The position numbers and the translations under genes are program-made. Below are positions 1 through 8,221 of a DNA stretch of 64,000 nt, piece by piece. Source of the stretch: Comamonas_C sp026954015 (GTDB lineage: Bacteria > Pseudomonadota > Gammaproteobacteria > Burkholderiales > Burkholderiaceae_C); assembly GCA_035063785.1 (NCBI GenBank), contig JAPSFS010000004.1:1-64000 (forward strand), given 5' to 3'. A model generated the notes under the pieces. That model searched no databases. It was not told where the DNA came from and was given only the letters and a program-made list of their open reading frames with translations. Position 1 is the first letter of the stretch. Each line of letters opens with the position of its first letter.

Positions 1-900
1 GTCCATCAGGCCGCCCTCGATGCGCTTGGCGATCTCGATCTCGCCCTCGCGCGTGAGCAGCTCCACCGTGCCCATCTCGCGCATGTACATGCGCACCGGG
101 TCGGTGGTGCGGCCGAATTCGCTGTCCACCGTGGACAGCGCCGCCTCGGCCTCTTCCTCGGCTTCTTCCACCGTGGTGGCGGTGGGCGTGACGTTGTTCT
201 GGAACAGCGTCTCGGCGTCGGGCGTCTGCTCGTACACCGCCACACCCATGTCGCTGAGCAGCGCGACCACCGCCTCCAACGTTTCGTGGTCCACGAGCTT
301 GTCGGGCAGGTGGTCGGAGATCTCGCCCTGCGTGAGGTAGCCGCGCGTCTTGCCCAGCGTGATGAGCTTCTTGAGCTGCGCGCGGCGCTTGGCCATGTCC
401 TCCTCGGAGAGGATGGTTTCGTCGAGGCCAAACTCCTTCATCAAGGCCCTCTCCTTGGCCTTGCTGATCTTCATGCGCAGGGGCTTGGGCTTTTCTGCGG
501 GCGCGGCAACGTCCGCGACCGGTGCCTCGGCCTCGAGTTCGCCTTCCAGATCGGCTTCGATGTCGGACAGGTCGGTGTCGTCCTCCTCGCGCTCCTTCTT
601 GCCCTTGCCCTTGGCCTTGGCTTTCGTGGCAGGTTTGGACGCGGGTTTTGCGGCGGGTTTTGCGACCGGTTTGGCAGCGGCCTTGGCCGCGGGCTTCGCG
701 GCCGGCTTGGCTGCAGCCTGCGTTACCGCCTTCTGGGGCGCAGACTTCTTGGTGGTGCGCCTGGCGGGGGCCGCTTCAGCCGGCTTGGCGGTGGCAGGCA
801 CCGCGGCCTTCTTCGGTTGCTCCGCAGCGGCGGACGCCTGCGGTTTTTTCTTGCTGGCGGAGGGTTTGGCGGCTGGCGCGGCGGACTTTCGAGCGGGCAT
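1..900 (-). CDS. rpoD: RNA polymerase primary sigma factor RpoD (sigma-70), 5' part only
   Basis: The first 300 codons of the housekeeping sigma factor are present; the gene runs off the left edge of the window. The first ~100 residues are a Lys/Ala/Pro-rich basic tail with many KPA repeats, followed by an acidic stretch (EREEDDTDLSDIEADLEG). Region 1.1 follows (LITLGKTRGYLTQGEISDHL ... LLSDMGVAVYE), then the start of region 1.2 (DPVRMYMREMGTVELLTREG). Regions 2-4, which contact the -10 and -35 elements, lie outside. The start ATG is the first in the frame. It sits just downstream of dnaG, as in the conserved macromolecular synthesis operon, although rpsU is absent here. Confidence 0.97.
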   Translation of the reverse strand, partial: MPARKSAAPAAKPSASKKKPQASAAAEQPKKAAVPATAKPAEAAPARRTTKKSAPQKAVTQAAAKPAAKPAAKAAAKPVAKPAAKPASKPATKAKAKGKGKKEREEDDTDLSDIEADLEGELEAEAPVADVAAPAEKPKPLRMKISKAKERALMKEFGLDETILSEEDMAKRRAQLKKLITLGKTRGYLTQGEISDHLPDKLVDHETLEAVVALLSDMGVAVYEQTPDAETLFQNNVTPTATTVEEAEEEAEAALSTVDSEFGRTTDPVRMYMREMGTVELLTREGEIEIAKRIEGGLMD

Positions 901-1135
901 GGAGTTCCTCGAGGTCAAAACAGTAATTCACAGGGCCGTAAATGCTGGCGCGGCACGGCGGACGGCGTGCAGGGCCGCGTGCCGTGGGAAACAGGGTTCC
1001 CGCAGGCAAGATGTCTGGGCGAACATTTGGTGTGCAGTCCTTGCGGCATGGGGGTGGGCCGTCGCACTGTGCGCGCTCCTGTGTGGAATAGCCCGGGCCG
1101 GAGGTGCTGCTGTCGCTCTTGCCGATAAGCCCTAC

Positions 1136-1141
1136 ATTATA
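1136..1141 (-). promoter_or_regulatory. Candidate -10 element for rpoD
   Basis: On the minus strand a perfect TATAAT lies just beyond the dnaG stop codon, about 235 bases upstream of the rpoD start. A TTGAAA hexamer lies upstream, but the gap is only 13 bases, so the -35 assignment is poor. An internal promoter giving rpoD its own transcription downstream of dnaG is known in other proteobacteria; here it is inferred. Confidence 0.4.
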
Positions 1142-1166
1142 GCGAAATGCGCTGTTTCAATGGCAC

Positions 1167-3029
1167 TTATGTGCCGTTTGCACCGGCTTCGAGCAAGCGC
1201 CTGCGGTCCTGCAACTGCCGGTAGCGTTCGAGCGCAGCGGGGTCGTCGCTGCGCTCGATCAGCGCGTTCTGCTCGTGCCGGATGCGCTCGATGTGCAGCC
1301 GGGTGAGCAGTCCGCGCAGTTCGGCCAGCAATTCGGCCTCGTCGCCCTCGGTCTGTGCGTGCGAGCCGGTCATGATGCGCTCGGCGAGCGCGGCGCCGTC
1401 CTGATCCTGCAACTGTTCGCGTAGTTGCGCCCAGGCGCGCACGCCGTGTTCGTGCCACTGGCCTTCGAGCCAGACGAAGAGCGGGCCGTGCGGCGGCGCA
1501 AGCGCGCCCAGCGCGTTGCGGTCTTCCTGGTCGAGCGCGTCGAAGAAGCCCATGTGCGACAGCAGCAGGCGCAGCGCGTGGTCGCTGCGCCGCGTGGGCA
1601 CGCCCCGTGGCAGCGGCGCCTGCGTCGCAACGCGCGCGCCGGCGTGGCGCGGGCCGCGCCAGTCGTTGCCCTTGCGCCATGCGCGGTAGCCGCCCCCGTC
1701 GTCGTCGGGCGTGCGCCCGTGGTGCGTGCTCTGCCCCTGGTTCCAGAGCATCAGCAACTGCGCCGTGTCCACCTGCCCGAGCTCGGCCCACTGCGTGAAG
1801 AGCTGCTGCTTGAGCGCGCCCTCGGGCATGGGCGTCCAGAGCGCGCGGGCGTTGCTCAGCATGTGCGCGCGGCCCTCGGCCGTGCCCTGATCGCACCCCT
1901 CGCGCGCGGCGTCGAGCACGAAGCGCGAGAGCGGCAGCGCGTCGCCCACCGCGCGGGCGAAGGCGTCGTGGCCGTAGGCGCGGATGTAGCTGTCGGGGTC
2001 GTGCTCGGGCGGCAGAAAAAGGAACTTGATGCTGCGCGTGTCGCTGGCCCAGGGCAGGGCGGCGTCCAGCGCCTTGCGCGCGGCGCGCCGGCCCGCGCCG
2101 TCGCCGTCGAAGCTGAAGACCACCTGTTCGGTGAAGCGAAAGAGCTTTTGTACGTGCTCGGGCGTGCAGGCGGTGCCCAGCGTCGCCACCGCGTTGCCAA
2201 AGCCAAGCTGTGCGAGCGCGACCACGTCCATGTAGCCTTCGGTGACTAGCACGTAGCCGGCTTCGCGGATCGCCTGGCGCGCCTCGTACAGGCCGTAGAG
2301 CTCGCGCCCTTTGTGGAACACCGGCGTTTCGGGCGAGTTCAGGTACTTGGGTTTTTCGTCGCCGAACACTCGCCCGCCAAAGCCTATGCACTCGCCCTTG
2401 ACATTGCGGATCGGGAACATCACGCGGTCGCGGAAGCGGTCGTAACGGCGCCCGTCCTCTTCATTGACGATCACGAGCCCGGCGTCGAGCAGCAGCGGGC
2501 TGTCGTAGGCGGGGAACACGCTCGCCAGGCTGTGCCAGCCCGCCGGTGCGTAGCCCAGGCCGTAGCGCTTCGCGACCGCGCCACTCACGCCCCGCCCCTT
2601 GAGGTAGTCGATGGCGTGCGGCGCCTCGCGCAGCGCCTTGCGCCAGGCGGCTCCCGCCTTTTCCAGCACGTCGGTGAGCGTGGCCTGCTGCTCGCGCTGC
2701 GCGGCGGCGCGTTCGCGCTCTTCAGGCGAGCGCTCGTCTTCGGGCACCTTTAACCCGGCCCGCTGTGCGAGGTCCTCCACCACCTCGAAGAAGCTCGCGC
2801 CTTCGTGTTCCATGAGGAAGTTGATTACGTTGCCTCCTTTGCTGCAGCCGAAACAATGAAAGAGTTGTTTAGATGGACTGACGTTGAACGAAGGCGATTT
2901 TTCGCTGTGAAATGGACACAGCCCCACAAAGTTCACGCCGCTTTTCTTGAGTTGCACGTAGCGCCCGACGACTTCGACGATGTCGGTGCGATCGATCAGC
3001 TCCTGGATGAATGACTGGGGTAGGGCCAC
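1167..3029 (-). CDS. dnaG: DNA primase DnaG
   Basis: DnaG synthesises RNA primers for chromosome replication and works with the DnaB helicase. The 620-residue length is normal for the family. The N-terminal CHC2 zinc finger has ligands C38, H41, C59 and C62 (CPFH ... HCFGC). The catalytic core and TOPRIM domain follow (VTEGYMDVVALAQLG, then FSFDGDGAGRRAARKALD). The C-terminal third is a variable DnaB-binding region. I chose the GTG start that gives MALPQSFIQELIDRTDIVEV, because primases begin this way. The frame stays open far upstream without homology. The gene is immediately upstream of rpoD and divergent from the acyl-CoA synthetase. Confidence 0.97.
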   Translation of the reverse strand: MALPQSFIQELIDRTDIVEVVGRYVQLKKSGVNFVGLCPFHSEKSPSFNVSPSKQLFHCFGCSKGGNVINFLMEHEGASFFEVVEDLAQRAGLKVPEDERSPEERERAAAQREQQATLTDVLEKAGAAWRKALREAPHAIDYLKGRGVSGAVAKRYGLGYAPAGWHSLASVFPAYDSPLLLDAGLVIVNEEDGRRYDRFRDRVMFPIRNVKGECIGFGGRVFGDEKPKYLNSPETPVFHKGRELYGLYEARQAIREAGYVLVTEGYMDVVALAQLGFGNAVATLGTACTPEHVQKLFRFTEQVVFSFDGDGAGRRAARKALDAALPWASDTRSIKFLFLPPEHDPDSYIRAYGHDAFARAVGDALPLSRFVLDAAREGCDQGTAEGRAHMLSNARALWTPMPEGALKQQLFTQWAELGQVDTAQLLMLWNQGQSTHHGRTPDDDGGGYRAWRKGNDWRGPRHAGARVATQAPLPRGVPTRRSDHALRLLLSHMGFFDALDQEDRNALGALAPPHGPLFVWLEGQWHEHGVRAWAQLREQLQDQDGAALAERIMTGSHAQTEGDEAELLAELRGLLTRLHIERIRHEQNALIERSDDPAALERYRQLQDRRRLLEAGANGT

Positions 3030-3101
3030 GGCAGGGATTTTGGCGCAAGCGGATTTGCTGTAATGGCGTCCTGGGCCTGATGCCCTGCGTGGAGACCACC
3101 G

Positions 3102-4751
3102 ATGACTACCAGCATTTTCGACCAGCACCTGTCCCGCAACGAGGCCAATTTCGCGCCACTCACGCCGCTGTCGTTCATCGAACGCACCGCCGAGGTCTAC
3201 CCCGAGCGCCTTGCGATCGTGCACGGCGCGCTGCGACAGAGCTGGAGCACCACCTACGCGCGCTGCCGGCGCCTGGCCAGCAGCCTGCGCCGCGCGGGCA
3301 TAGGCAAGAACGACACGGTGGCGGTGATGCTGCCCAACACCCCGCCCATGGTGGAGGCGCACTTCGGCGTGCCGATGGCGGGCGCGGTGCTCAACGCGCT
3401 CAACACCCGGCTCGACCCCGAAACCGTGGCCTTCATGCTCGACCACGGCGAGGCCAAGGTGGTGATCGTGGACCCGGAATTCACGCCCGTGATGGCCAGG
3501 GCGCTCGCGCTGCGCAAGCGCACCGCGCCGATCACGATCATCGAGGTGGAAGACGCCCTCTACGGTCCGGCGGCGCAGTCGCTGGGCGGCGTGCGCTACG
3601 AGGACTTCCTCGCCGCGGGCGACCCGCAGTTCGACTGGCAGGTGCCGGGCGACGAATGGGACGCGATCGCGCTCAACTACACCAGCGGCACCACCGGCAA
3701 CCCCAAGGGCGTGGTCTACCACCACCGGGGCGCGGCGATCAACGCGATCAGCAACATCCTCGAGTGGGACATGCCCAAGCACAGCGTCTACCTGTGGACG
3801 CTGCCGATGTTTCACTGCAACGGCTGGTGCTTCCCGTGGACGGTGGCCGCGCGCGCGGGTGTCAACGTCTGCCTGCGACGCGTGGAGGCGCAGGCCATCT
3901 TCGACGCAATCCGCACGCATGGCGTGACGCACTACTGTGGTGCGCCCATCGTGCAGTCGCTGCTCGTCAACGCACCTGCCGCGATGAAGCAGGGCGTGCC
4001 GCGCGGGGTGAAGGCCATGGTGGCGGGCGCGGCGCCGCCGGCCGCGCTGATCGAGGGCATGGAGCAGATGGGCTTTGACCTCACGCACGTCTACGGCCTG
4101 ACCGAGGTCTATGGCCCGGCGACGGTCTGCCCCCAGCAGGAGGGCTGGAGCACGCTCGACGTGGGCGAGCGCGCCGCGCTCAACGCGCGCCAGGGCGTGC
4201 GCTACCACCTGCAGCGCGCGGCGCGCGTGCTTGACCCCGCGACCATGCAGCCCGTGCCGATGGACGGCGAGACCATGGGTGAGATCATGTTCCGCGGCAA
4301 CATCGTGATGCGCGGCTACCTCAAGAACGCCGAGGCCACCGACGAAGCCTTCGCGGGCGGGTGGTTTCACAGCGGCGACCTGGCGGTGCAGTACCCCGAC
4401 GGCTACATCAAGATCAAGGACCGCAGCAAGGACATCATCATCTCGGGCGGCGAGAACATCTCCTCGATCGAGGTGGAAGACGTGCTCTACCGCCACCCGG
4501 CGGTGATGGCCGCTGCAGTGGTGGCACGCCCCGACCCCAAATGGGGCGAAACGCCCTGCGCCTTCATCGAACTGAAGAGCGGCGCGAGCGCCACTGCCGA
4601 CGAGATCGTTGCGCACTGCAAGCGCCACCTCGCAGGGTTCAAGGTGCCGCGCGCCATCGTCTTCGGCGAACTGCCCAAGACCAGTACCGGCAAGATCCAG
4701 AAGTTCGAGCTGCGCCAGCGCGCGGGCTCGGCGCGCGCGATCGACGTGTGA
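3102..4751 (+). CDS. AMP-dependent acyl-CoA synthetase/ligase
   Basis: This 549-residue enzyme of the ANL superfamily activates a carboxylic acid with ATP to an acyl-adenylate and transfers it to coenzyme A. The signature motifs are complete: the P-loop YTSGTTGNPKG, YGLTEVYGP, the hinge region (GWFHSGDLAV ... KDRSKDIIISGGENIS) and the C-terminal catalytic lysine in PKTSTGKIQKFELR. The substrate cannot be read from the sequence; the closest families I recognise are medium/short-chain fatty acyl-CoA ligases, including DmdB-like methylmercaptopropionate-CoA ligases. A GGAG ribosome site lies before the ATG. It stands alone, divergent from dnaG and convergent with the TlpA gene. Confidence 0.9.
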   Translation: MTTSIFDQHLSRNEANFAPLTPLSFIERTAEVYPERLAIVHGALRQSWSTTYARCRRLASSLRRAGIGKNDTVAVMLPNTPPMVEAHFGVPMAGAVLNALNTRLDPETVAFMLDHGEAKVVIVDPEFTPVMARALALRKRTAPITIIEVEDALYGPAAQSLGGVRYEDFLAAGDPQFDWQVPGDEWDAIALNYTSGTTGNPKGVVYHHRGAAINAISNILEWDMPKHSVYLWTLPMFHCNGWCFPWTVAARAGVNVCLRRVEAQAIFDAIRTHGVTHYCGAPIVQSLLVNAPAAMKQGVPRGVKAMVAGAAPPAALIEGMEQMGFDLTHVYGLTEVYGPATVCPQQEGWSTLDVGERAALNARQGVRYHLQRAARVLDPATMQPVPMDGETMGEIMFRGNIVMRGYLKNAEATDEAFAGGWFHSGDLAVQYPDGYIKIKDRSKDIIISGGENISSIEVEDVLYRHPAVMAAAVVARPDPKWGETPCAFIELKSGASATADEIVAHCKRHLAGFKVPRAIVFGELPKTSTGKIQKFELRQRAGSARAIDV

Positions 4752-4764
4752 GAACTACGTAAAT

Positions 4765-4810
4765 CATAGCTTCAAACGCACACCGATAGGGCGCTGGAGC
4801 CGCTTTTGAT
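4765..4810. repeat. Degenerate copy of the short palindromic repeat (family P)
   Basis: This lies between two convergent genes. It resembles the reverse orientation of the 45-50 bp palindromic repeat seen best at 38948: ATAGCT at one end, a GATAGGGCGCTGGAGCC core and TTTTGAT at the other end. The stem is eroded, so this is a weak member of the family. Confidence 0.4.
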
Positions 4811-4839
4811 GGGTATTTTCGGCCCGCAGCGGCGCCGTG

Positions 4840-5670
4840 CTACCGCGTTGGCGCGATCAGCGCGAGGCGCTCGGCCAGCGTCGCGGCCGAGAGCTCGCCG
4901 GTGCGCGTGGCGACGAGCCGGCCCCTGGCGTCGTAGAACAGCGTCGTCGGCAGCGCATGGCTGCCGATCATCCGCCCGAGCTGCGAGGTGTCATCCAGCA
5001 GCACGTCGGCTGCGGGCAGCTCGTGGCGGCCCAGCGCGTAGCGCCGCGCGGTCGGCGTGTCCTCGCCCTGGTTCACCCAGAGAAAGCGCACCTGCGGGTG
5101 GCGCTGGCGCGCGTCCAGCAGCACGGGCATCTCGCGTCGGCACGGCGGACACCAACTGGCCCAGAGATTGACCACGACGGGCCGGCCGCGCAGCTCGGGC
5201 AGCGCCACGCGCGACCCGTCGAGCGCGACGGTCTCCCACGCGGGCAGGTCGTCGTGCCCGGCGTCGGACGGCGCACCCCGCTGCAGCGCAAGGCTGGCAC
5301 CGAGCCAGAGCACGAGCGCGCAGACGCCGCCCAGCGTGACGCTCTTGCGCCATGGGCTGCGCGCGGCCCACAGGAAGACGAGGTAGGCCACGAGCGCCGA
5401 GACGCCCCACCAGGGCGCCCAGCCGCCATCGCGCACATCGAGGATGGACCATGGCGCCGCGCCGTATTCGCGCGGGTAATAGAGCACGTAGCCCACGCGT
5501 GCGGCGGCGAGCACCGCGAGCGCCACGAGCCAGCTATGGCGTGCGCCGCTCGCGAGCCCGTGGCGCTTCGCGTAGCGCTCGTGCAGCGCCGTGCCGACGA
5601 TCCAGCTCACGACGAGCAGCAGGGTGGCCCAGGGCAGTGCCAGCGGGCCCAGACGCAGTATCGGTTCCAT
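4840..5670 (-). CDS. Degenerate Lgt-like membrane domain fused to a TlpA/thioredoxin domain
   Basis: The protein has 276 residues. Residues 1 to ~135 form several membrane helices with the look of prolipoprotein diacylglyceryl transferase (LPWATLL near the start, ARVGYVLYYPREYG), but the catalytic GG-x-x-x-HGG region reads DGGWAPWWG and lacks the histidine. The C-terminal half is a periplasmic TlpA-like thiol-disulfide oxidoreductase with WASWCPPCRREMP and a cis-proline loop (SHALPTTLFYD). It probably handles disulfide exchange or cytochrome c maturation at the periplasmic face, with the Lgt part reduced to a membrane anchor. The ATG start gives MEPILRLGPLALPW. Confidence 0.8.
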   Translation of the reverse strand: MEPILRLGPLALPWATLLLVVSWIVGTALHERYAKRHGLASGARHSWLVALAVLAAARVGYVLYYPREYGAAPWSILDVRDGGWAPWWGVSALVAYLVFLWAARSPWRKSVTLGGVCALVLWLGASLALQRGAPSDAGHDDLPAWETVALDGSRVALPELRGRPVVVNLWASWCPPCRREMPVLLDARQRHPQVRFLWVNQGEDTPTARRYALGRHELPAADVLLDDTSQLGRMIGSHALPTTLFYDARGRLVATRTGELSAATLAERLALIAPTR

Positions 5671-5709
5671 CGGCAGTCCAGTATGCCCGAGTGCGTGCGC
5701 ACCCTTTTG

Positions 5710-5870
5710 CGCGACGCTGCATGCGTCCCCGCGACGTGGCACGCCCTGTCTGGAGAGGGAATGCAAGGCGCACAGCGCAGCCATGGCGGCGGCCATGGCG
5801 AGCCGTTGCAACGCCCCAGCCCGTCCCAGGCAGGGGTGCGACGCGCGCGAGGGACTTGTCCAGCGTTGCC
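5710..5870. repeat. 161 bp MITE-like repeat, copy A (family M)
   Basis: This copy is about 80% identical by eye to the element at 54676-54836 and exactly the same length. The right end is GACTTGTCCAGCGTTGCC; the left end is eroded (CGCGACGCTG). It shares internal landmarks: CGCCCTGTCTGG, ATGCAAGGCGCA, a GCCATGGCGGCGGCCATGGC palindrome and GCGACGCGCGCGAGGGAC. It encodes nothing and fills most of the divergent spacer between the TlpA gene and the small secreted protein. Confidence 0.85.
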
Positions 5871-5940
5871 GTACGCACCCCGAAACAGTGCGAAAGCCGC
5901 AATAATGGGCCGTCCGAACACTGGGAAGAAGGGGGGCCAT

Positions 5941-6255
5941 ATGCCACGCATCCGTTGGGGTATTTCTCTTGGCATCGCGTGCGCGGGGCTGCTGGCGCAG
6001 GGTGCGTGGGCCGCGTGCTACGTGGTCTACGGGCCCGACCGCCAGATTGCCTACCGCGCGCAGGTACCGCCGGTGGACATGTCGCGCCAGTTGCACGAGA
6101 CGTTGCCGCTCGTGGCGCCGGGCGGCACCATGGTGTTCAACCCGAGCAGCGACGGCTGCGAGCTCACGGTCAACCGGCTGCCGCTCAAGACCAGCGCCAG
6201 TACGCGCGCGGCGCCGGTGCGCAAGGCGCGCACGCGCCGCGCACGGCGCTCCTGA
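5941..6255 (+). CDS. Small secreted protein of unknown function
   Basis: This encodes 104 residues. A clear Sec signal peptide (MPRIRWGISLGIACAGLLAQ, cleavage near GAWA-A) is followed by a short domain with two cysteines (AACYVVYGPDRQ and SDGCELTV) that could form a disulfide. A basic Arg-rich tail follows (KARTRRARRS). A strong purine-rich ribosome site (GAAGAAGGGGGG) precedes the ATG. I do not recognise the family, though proteins like this look common as hypotheticals in Comamonadaceae. It is 20 bases upstream of rlmD and could be cotranscribed with it. Confidence 0.7.
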   Translation: MPRIRWGISLGIACAGLLAQGAWAACYVVYGPDRQIAYRAQVPPVDMSRQLHETLPLVAPGGTMVFNPSSDGCELTVNRLPLKTSASTRAAPVRKARTRRARRS

Positions 6256-6275
6256 GAGGCTGAGAAAATCGGGGC

Positions 6276-7712
6276 ATGCCATCCGCCCCGCAATCCGCTC
6301 CCGCCAGCCATCCTTGCGATGCGCTGGAAGTCACCTCCATGGACATGGAGGCGCAGGGGGTGGCGCACCGCCCAGACGGCAAGGTCGTCTTCATCGACGG
6401 GGCGCTGCCTGGCGAATGGGTGAGCGCGCGCACGCGGCGCAGCAAGAACCAGTGGGAGCAGGCGGATCTCACGGCGGTCCACAGTGCGTCGAGCCAGCGC
6501 GTGCCGCCGCGCTGCCCGCATTTCGGCCTGCACGAGGGGGCCTGCGGCGGCTGCAAGATGCAGCACCTGGAGGCGGGCGCGCAGGTGGCGGCCAAGCAGC
6601 GCGCGCTGGAAGACCTGCTCTGGCACCTGGGCAAGGTGCGGCCCGAGACCGTGCTGCCACCCATCCACGGGCCCGCATGGGGCTACCGCTACCGCGCGCG
6701 GCTGTCGGTGCGCCACGTGGCGAAGAAGGGCACGGTGCTCGTGGGCTTTCACGAGCGCAAGAGCCGCTACGTCGCCGACATGCGCACCTGCAAGATCCTG
6801 CCGCCGCATGTGGATGCGCTGCTGCTGCCGCTGCGCGCGCTGATCGGCGCGATGGCCGCGCGCGACACCTGCCCGCAGATCGAGCTCGCCTGTGGCGACG
6901 ACGTGACCGTGCTGGTGCTGCGCCACCTCCAGCCGCTGAGCGCGGCGGACGAGCGGCTGTTGCGCGCCTTCGCCGCCGAGCACGGCGTGCAGTGGTGGCT
7001 GCAGCCCAAGGGGCCGGATACCGCGCACCCGCTCGACGCGGGCGGCGCGCCGCTGGCCTACCGGCTGGCGGAATTCGGCATCACGATCGCGTTCAGGCCT
7101 ACCGATTTCACGCAGGTGAACCCGCAGATCAACCGTGTGCTCGTCGGCCGCGCGCTGCGCCTGCTGCGCGTGGGCCGGCACGAACGCGTGATCGACTGGT
7201 TCTGCGGGCTGGGCAACTTCACGCTGCCGATCGCCACCCGGGCGGGCAGCGTGCTGGGCGTGGAAGGCAGCGGTGCACTGATCGCGCGCGCCCGCGAAAA
7301 TTTTGCGTCAAATCAGGCGCTGGCGCTTGCCGGGCAAGCGCTGGCAGCTACGGAATTCGAAGTTTCCAACCTGTTCGAGATGACGCCCGCGCAGCTCGTG
7401 GCGCGCGGCAATGCCGAGCGCTGGCTGGTCGATCCGCCGCGCGAGGGCGCGTTCGCGCTCTTCAAGGCGCTTGCGGACATCCACCAGGCGCGGCTGGGCG
7501 CCGAGGGCGCGCCGCCGCTGCCCGAAGATGCGGCCTCGTGGCAGGCGCCGCGGCGCATCGTCTACGTGAGCTGCAACCCCGCCACGCTCGCGCGCGACGC
7601 GGGCCTGCTGGTGCACCAGGCGGGTTACCGCTGTGTGGCGGCGGGGGTGGTCAACATGTTCCCGCACACCGCGCACGTGGAAAGCATGGCGGTGTTCGAG
7701 CGCGCGGCGTAG
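6276..7712 (+). CDS. rlmD: 23S rRNA (uracil-1939-C5)-methyltransferase RlmD
   Basis: This SAM-dependent RNA m5U methyltransferase has 478 residues. An N-terminal TRAM-like domain is followed by four iron-sulfur ligands at C80, C90, C93 and C172. The Rossmann methyltransferase domain contains DWFCGLGNFTLPIA, WLVDPPREG and the nucleophile C433 in YVSCNPATLARD. These mark the RumA/RlmD family. Residues ~345-359 (SNQALALAGQALAAT) are encoded by DNA that matches the short palindromic repeat family, so they look like an in-frame insertion in a loop after the SAM-binding region. The catalytic motifs are intact, so the enzyme is probably active. Confidence 0.95.
   Translation: MPSAPQSAPASHPCDALEVTSMDMEAQGVAHRPDGKVVFIDGALPGEWVSARTRRSKNQWEQADLTAVHSASSQRVPPRCPHFGLHEGACGGCKMQHLEAGAQVAAKQRALEDLLWHLGKVRPETVLPPIHGPAWGYRYRARLSVRHVAKKGTVLVGFHERKSRYVADMRTCKILPPHVDALLLPLRALIGAMAARDTCPQIELACGDDVTVLVLRHLQPLSAADERLLRAFAAEHGVQWWLQPKGPDTAHPLDAGGAPLAYRLAEFGITIAFRPTDFTQVNPQINRVLVGRALRLLRVGRHERVIDWFCGLGNFTLPIATRAGSVLGVEGSGALIARARENFASNQALALAGQALAATEFEVSNLFEMTPAQLVARGNAERWLVDPPREGAFALFKALADIHQARLGAEGAPPLPEDAASWQAPRRIVYVSCNPATLARDAGLLVHQAGYRCVAAGVVNMFPHTAHVESMAVFERAA
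7308..7352. repeat. Short palindromic repeat (family P) inside the rlmD coding sequence
   Basis: This stretch matches the intergenic copy at 38948 in 36 of 41 positions by eye. That includes the whole hairpin core GGCGCTTGC-C-GGGCAAGCGCTGGCAGCT, which has one difference. It begins on a codon boundary, contains no stop in the rlmD frame and encodes the peptide SNQALALAGQALAAT. Confidence 0.75.
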
Positions 7713-7736
7713 GGCGCGCTCCCTGCGCCCGATTCG

Positions 7737-8111
7737 TCAGCCGCGGTCGCCGGCGCGGGCGGGTGGCGCGCTGCCTTGCGGTGCGGCATCGGCCGTCGGG
7801 CGCGGCGCGAGCGTGAGCACCGAGGGCACGCCTTCGACCTTGTTCTCGCGCATGTACTGGTCCATCTGCTTCCAGCCCGCGTAGATCTGTGCCTTGGGCG
7901 CCTTGGGGTTGAGCGTGTAGCAGTCTTCGAGCCCGCGCATCGCATGGCGGCAGGCGCCACCGATGGCCTGGGCCTCGGCGTCGCGCTGCACGATGCGGGG
8001 GTCGGGCCCGAGCCCCGGGATGTCGCAGCCCGCCAGCGTGAGCAGCGTGACGCCGACCAGGGCGGCGCGGGCCCACCAGAGCGTGCGCGAGAAGGGGACG
8101 ATGAGCGGCAT
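7737..8111 (-). CDS. Small lipoprotein of unknown function
   Basis: This encodes 124 residues. The N-terminus has a hydrophobic stretch ending in a lipobox (LLTLAGC) at about residue 29, so the mature protein should be acylated on cysteine and anchored to a membrane. The rest (residues 30-124) has two further cysteines (GGACRHAMRGLEDCYTL) and a Pro/Ala-rich tail. I do not recognise a domain. It is convergent with rlmD, with only 24 bases between the stop codons, and lies downstream of the Bax-inhibitor gene on the same strand. Confidence 0.65.
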   Translation of the reverse strand: MPLIVPFSRTLWWARAALVGVTLLTLAGCDIPGLGPDPRIVQRDAEAQAIGGACRHAMRGLEDCYTLNPKAPKAQIYAGWKQMDQYMRENKVEGVPSVLTLAPRPTADAAPQGSAPPARAGDRG

Positions 8112-8156
8112 GCCCGGGTTATCGGCAGCCGGTCCGCGGAGTTGAGATTCGCGTCA

Positions 8157-8183
8157 GCAAAAACGCCCCGGCAGGCGGGGCGT
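8157..8183 (-). terminator. Intrinsic terminator after the Bax-inhibitor gene
   Basis: An 8 bp perfect stem (ACGCCCCG / CGGGGCGT, loop of 5) is followed on the minus strand by a run of five T. It lies 38 bases past the stop codon of the gene at 8222-8908. Confidence 0.85.
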
Positions 8184-8221
8184 GGTGTGGGACACGCGGG
8201 GGACGCACCCCGCGGTCGCGT

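Noticed and set aside
3030..4628. Upstream extension of dnaG to a start at 4628
   Set aside because: The frame is open by base composition only, is antisense to the acyl-CoA synthetase and has no primase homology; DnaG starts at 3029.
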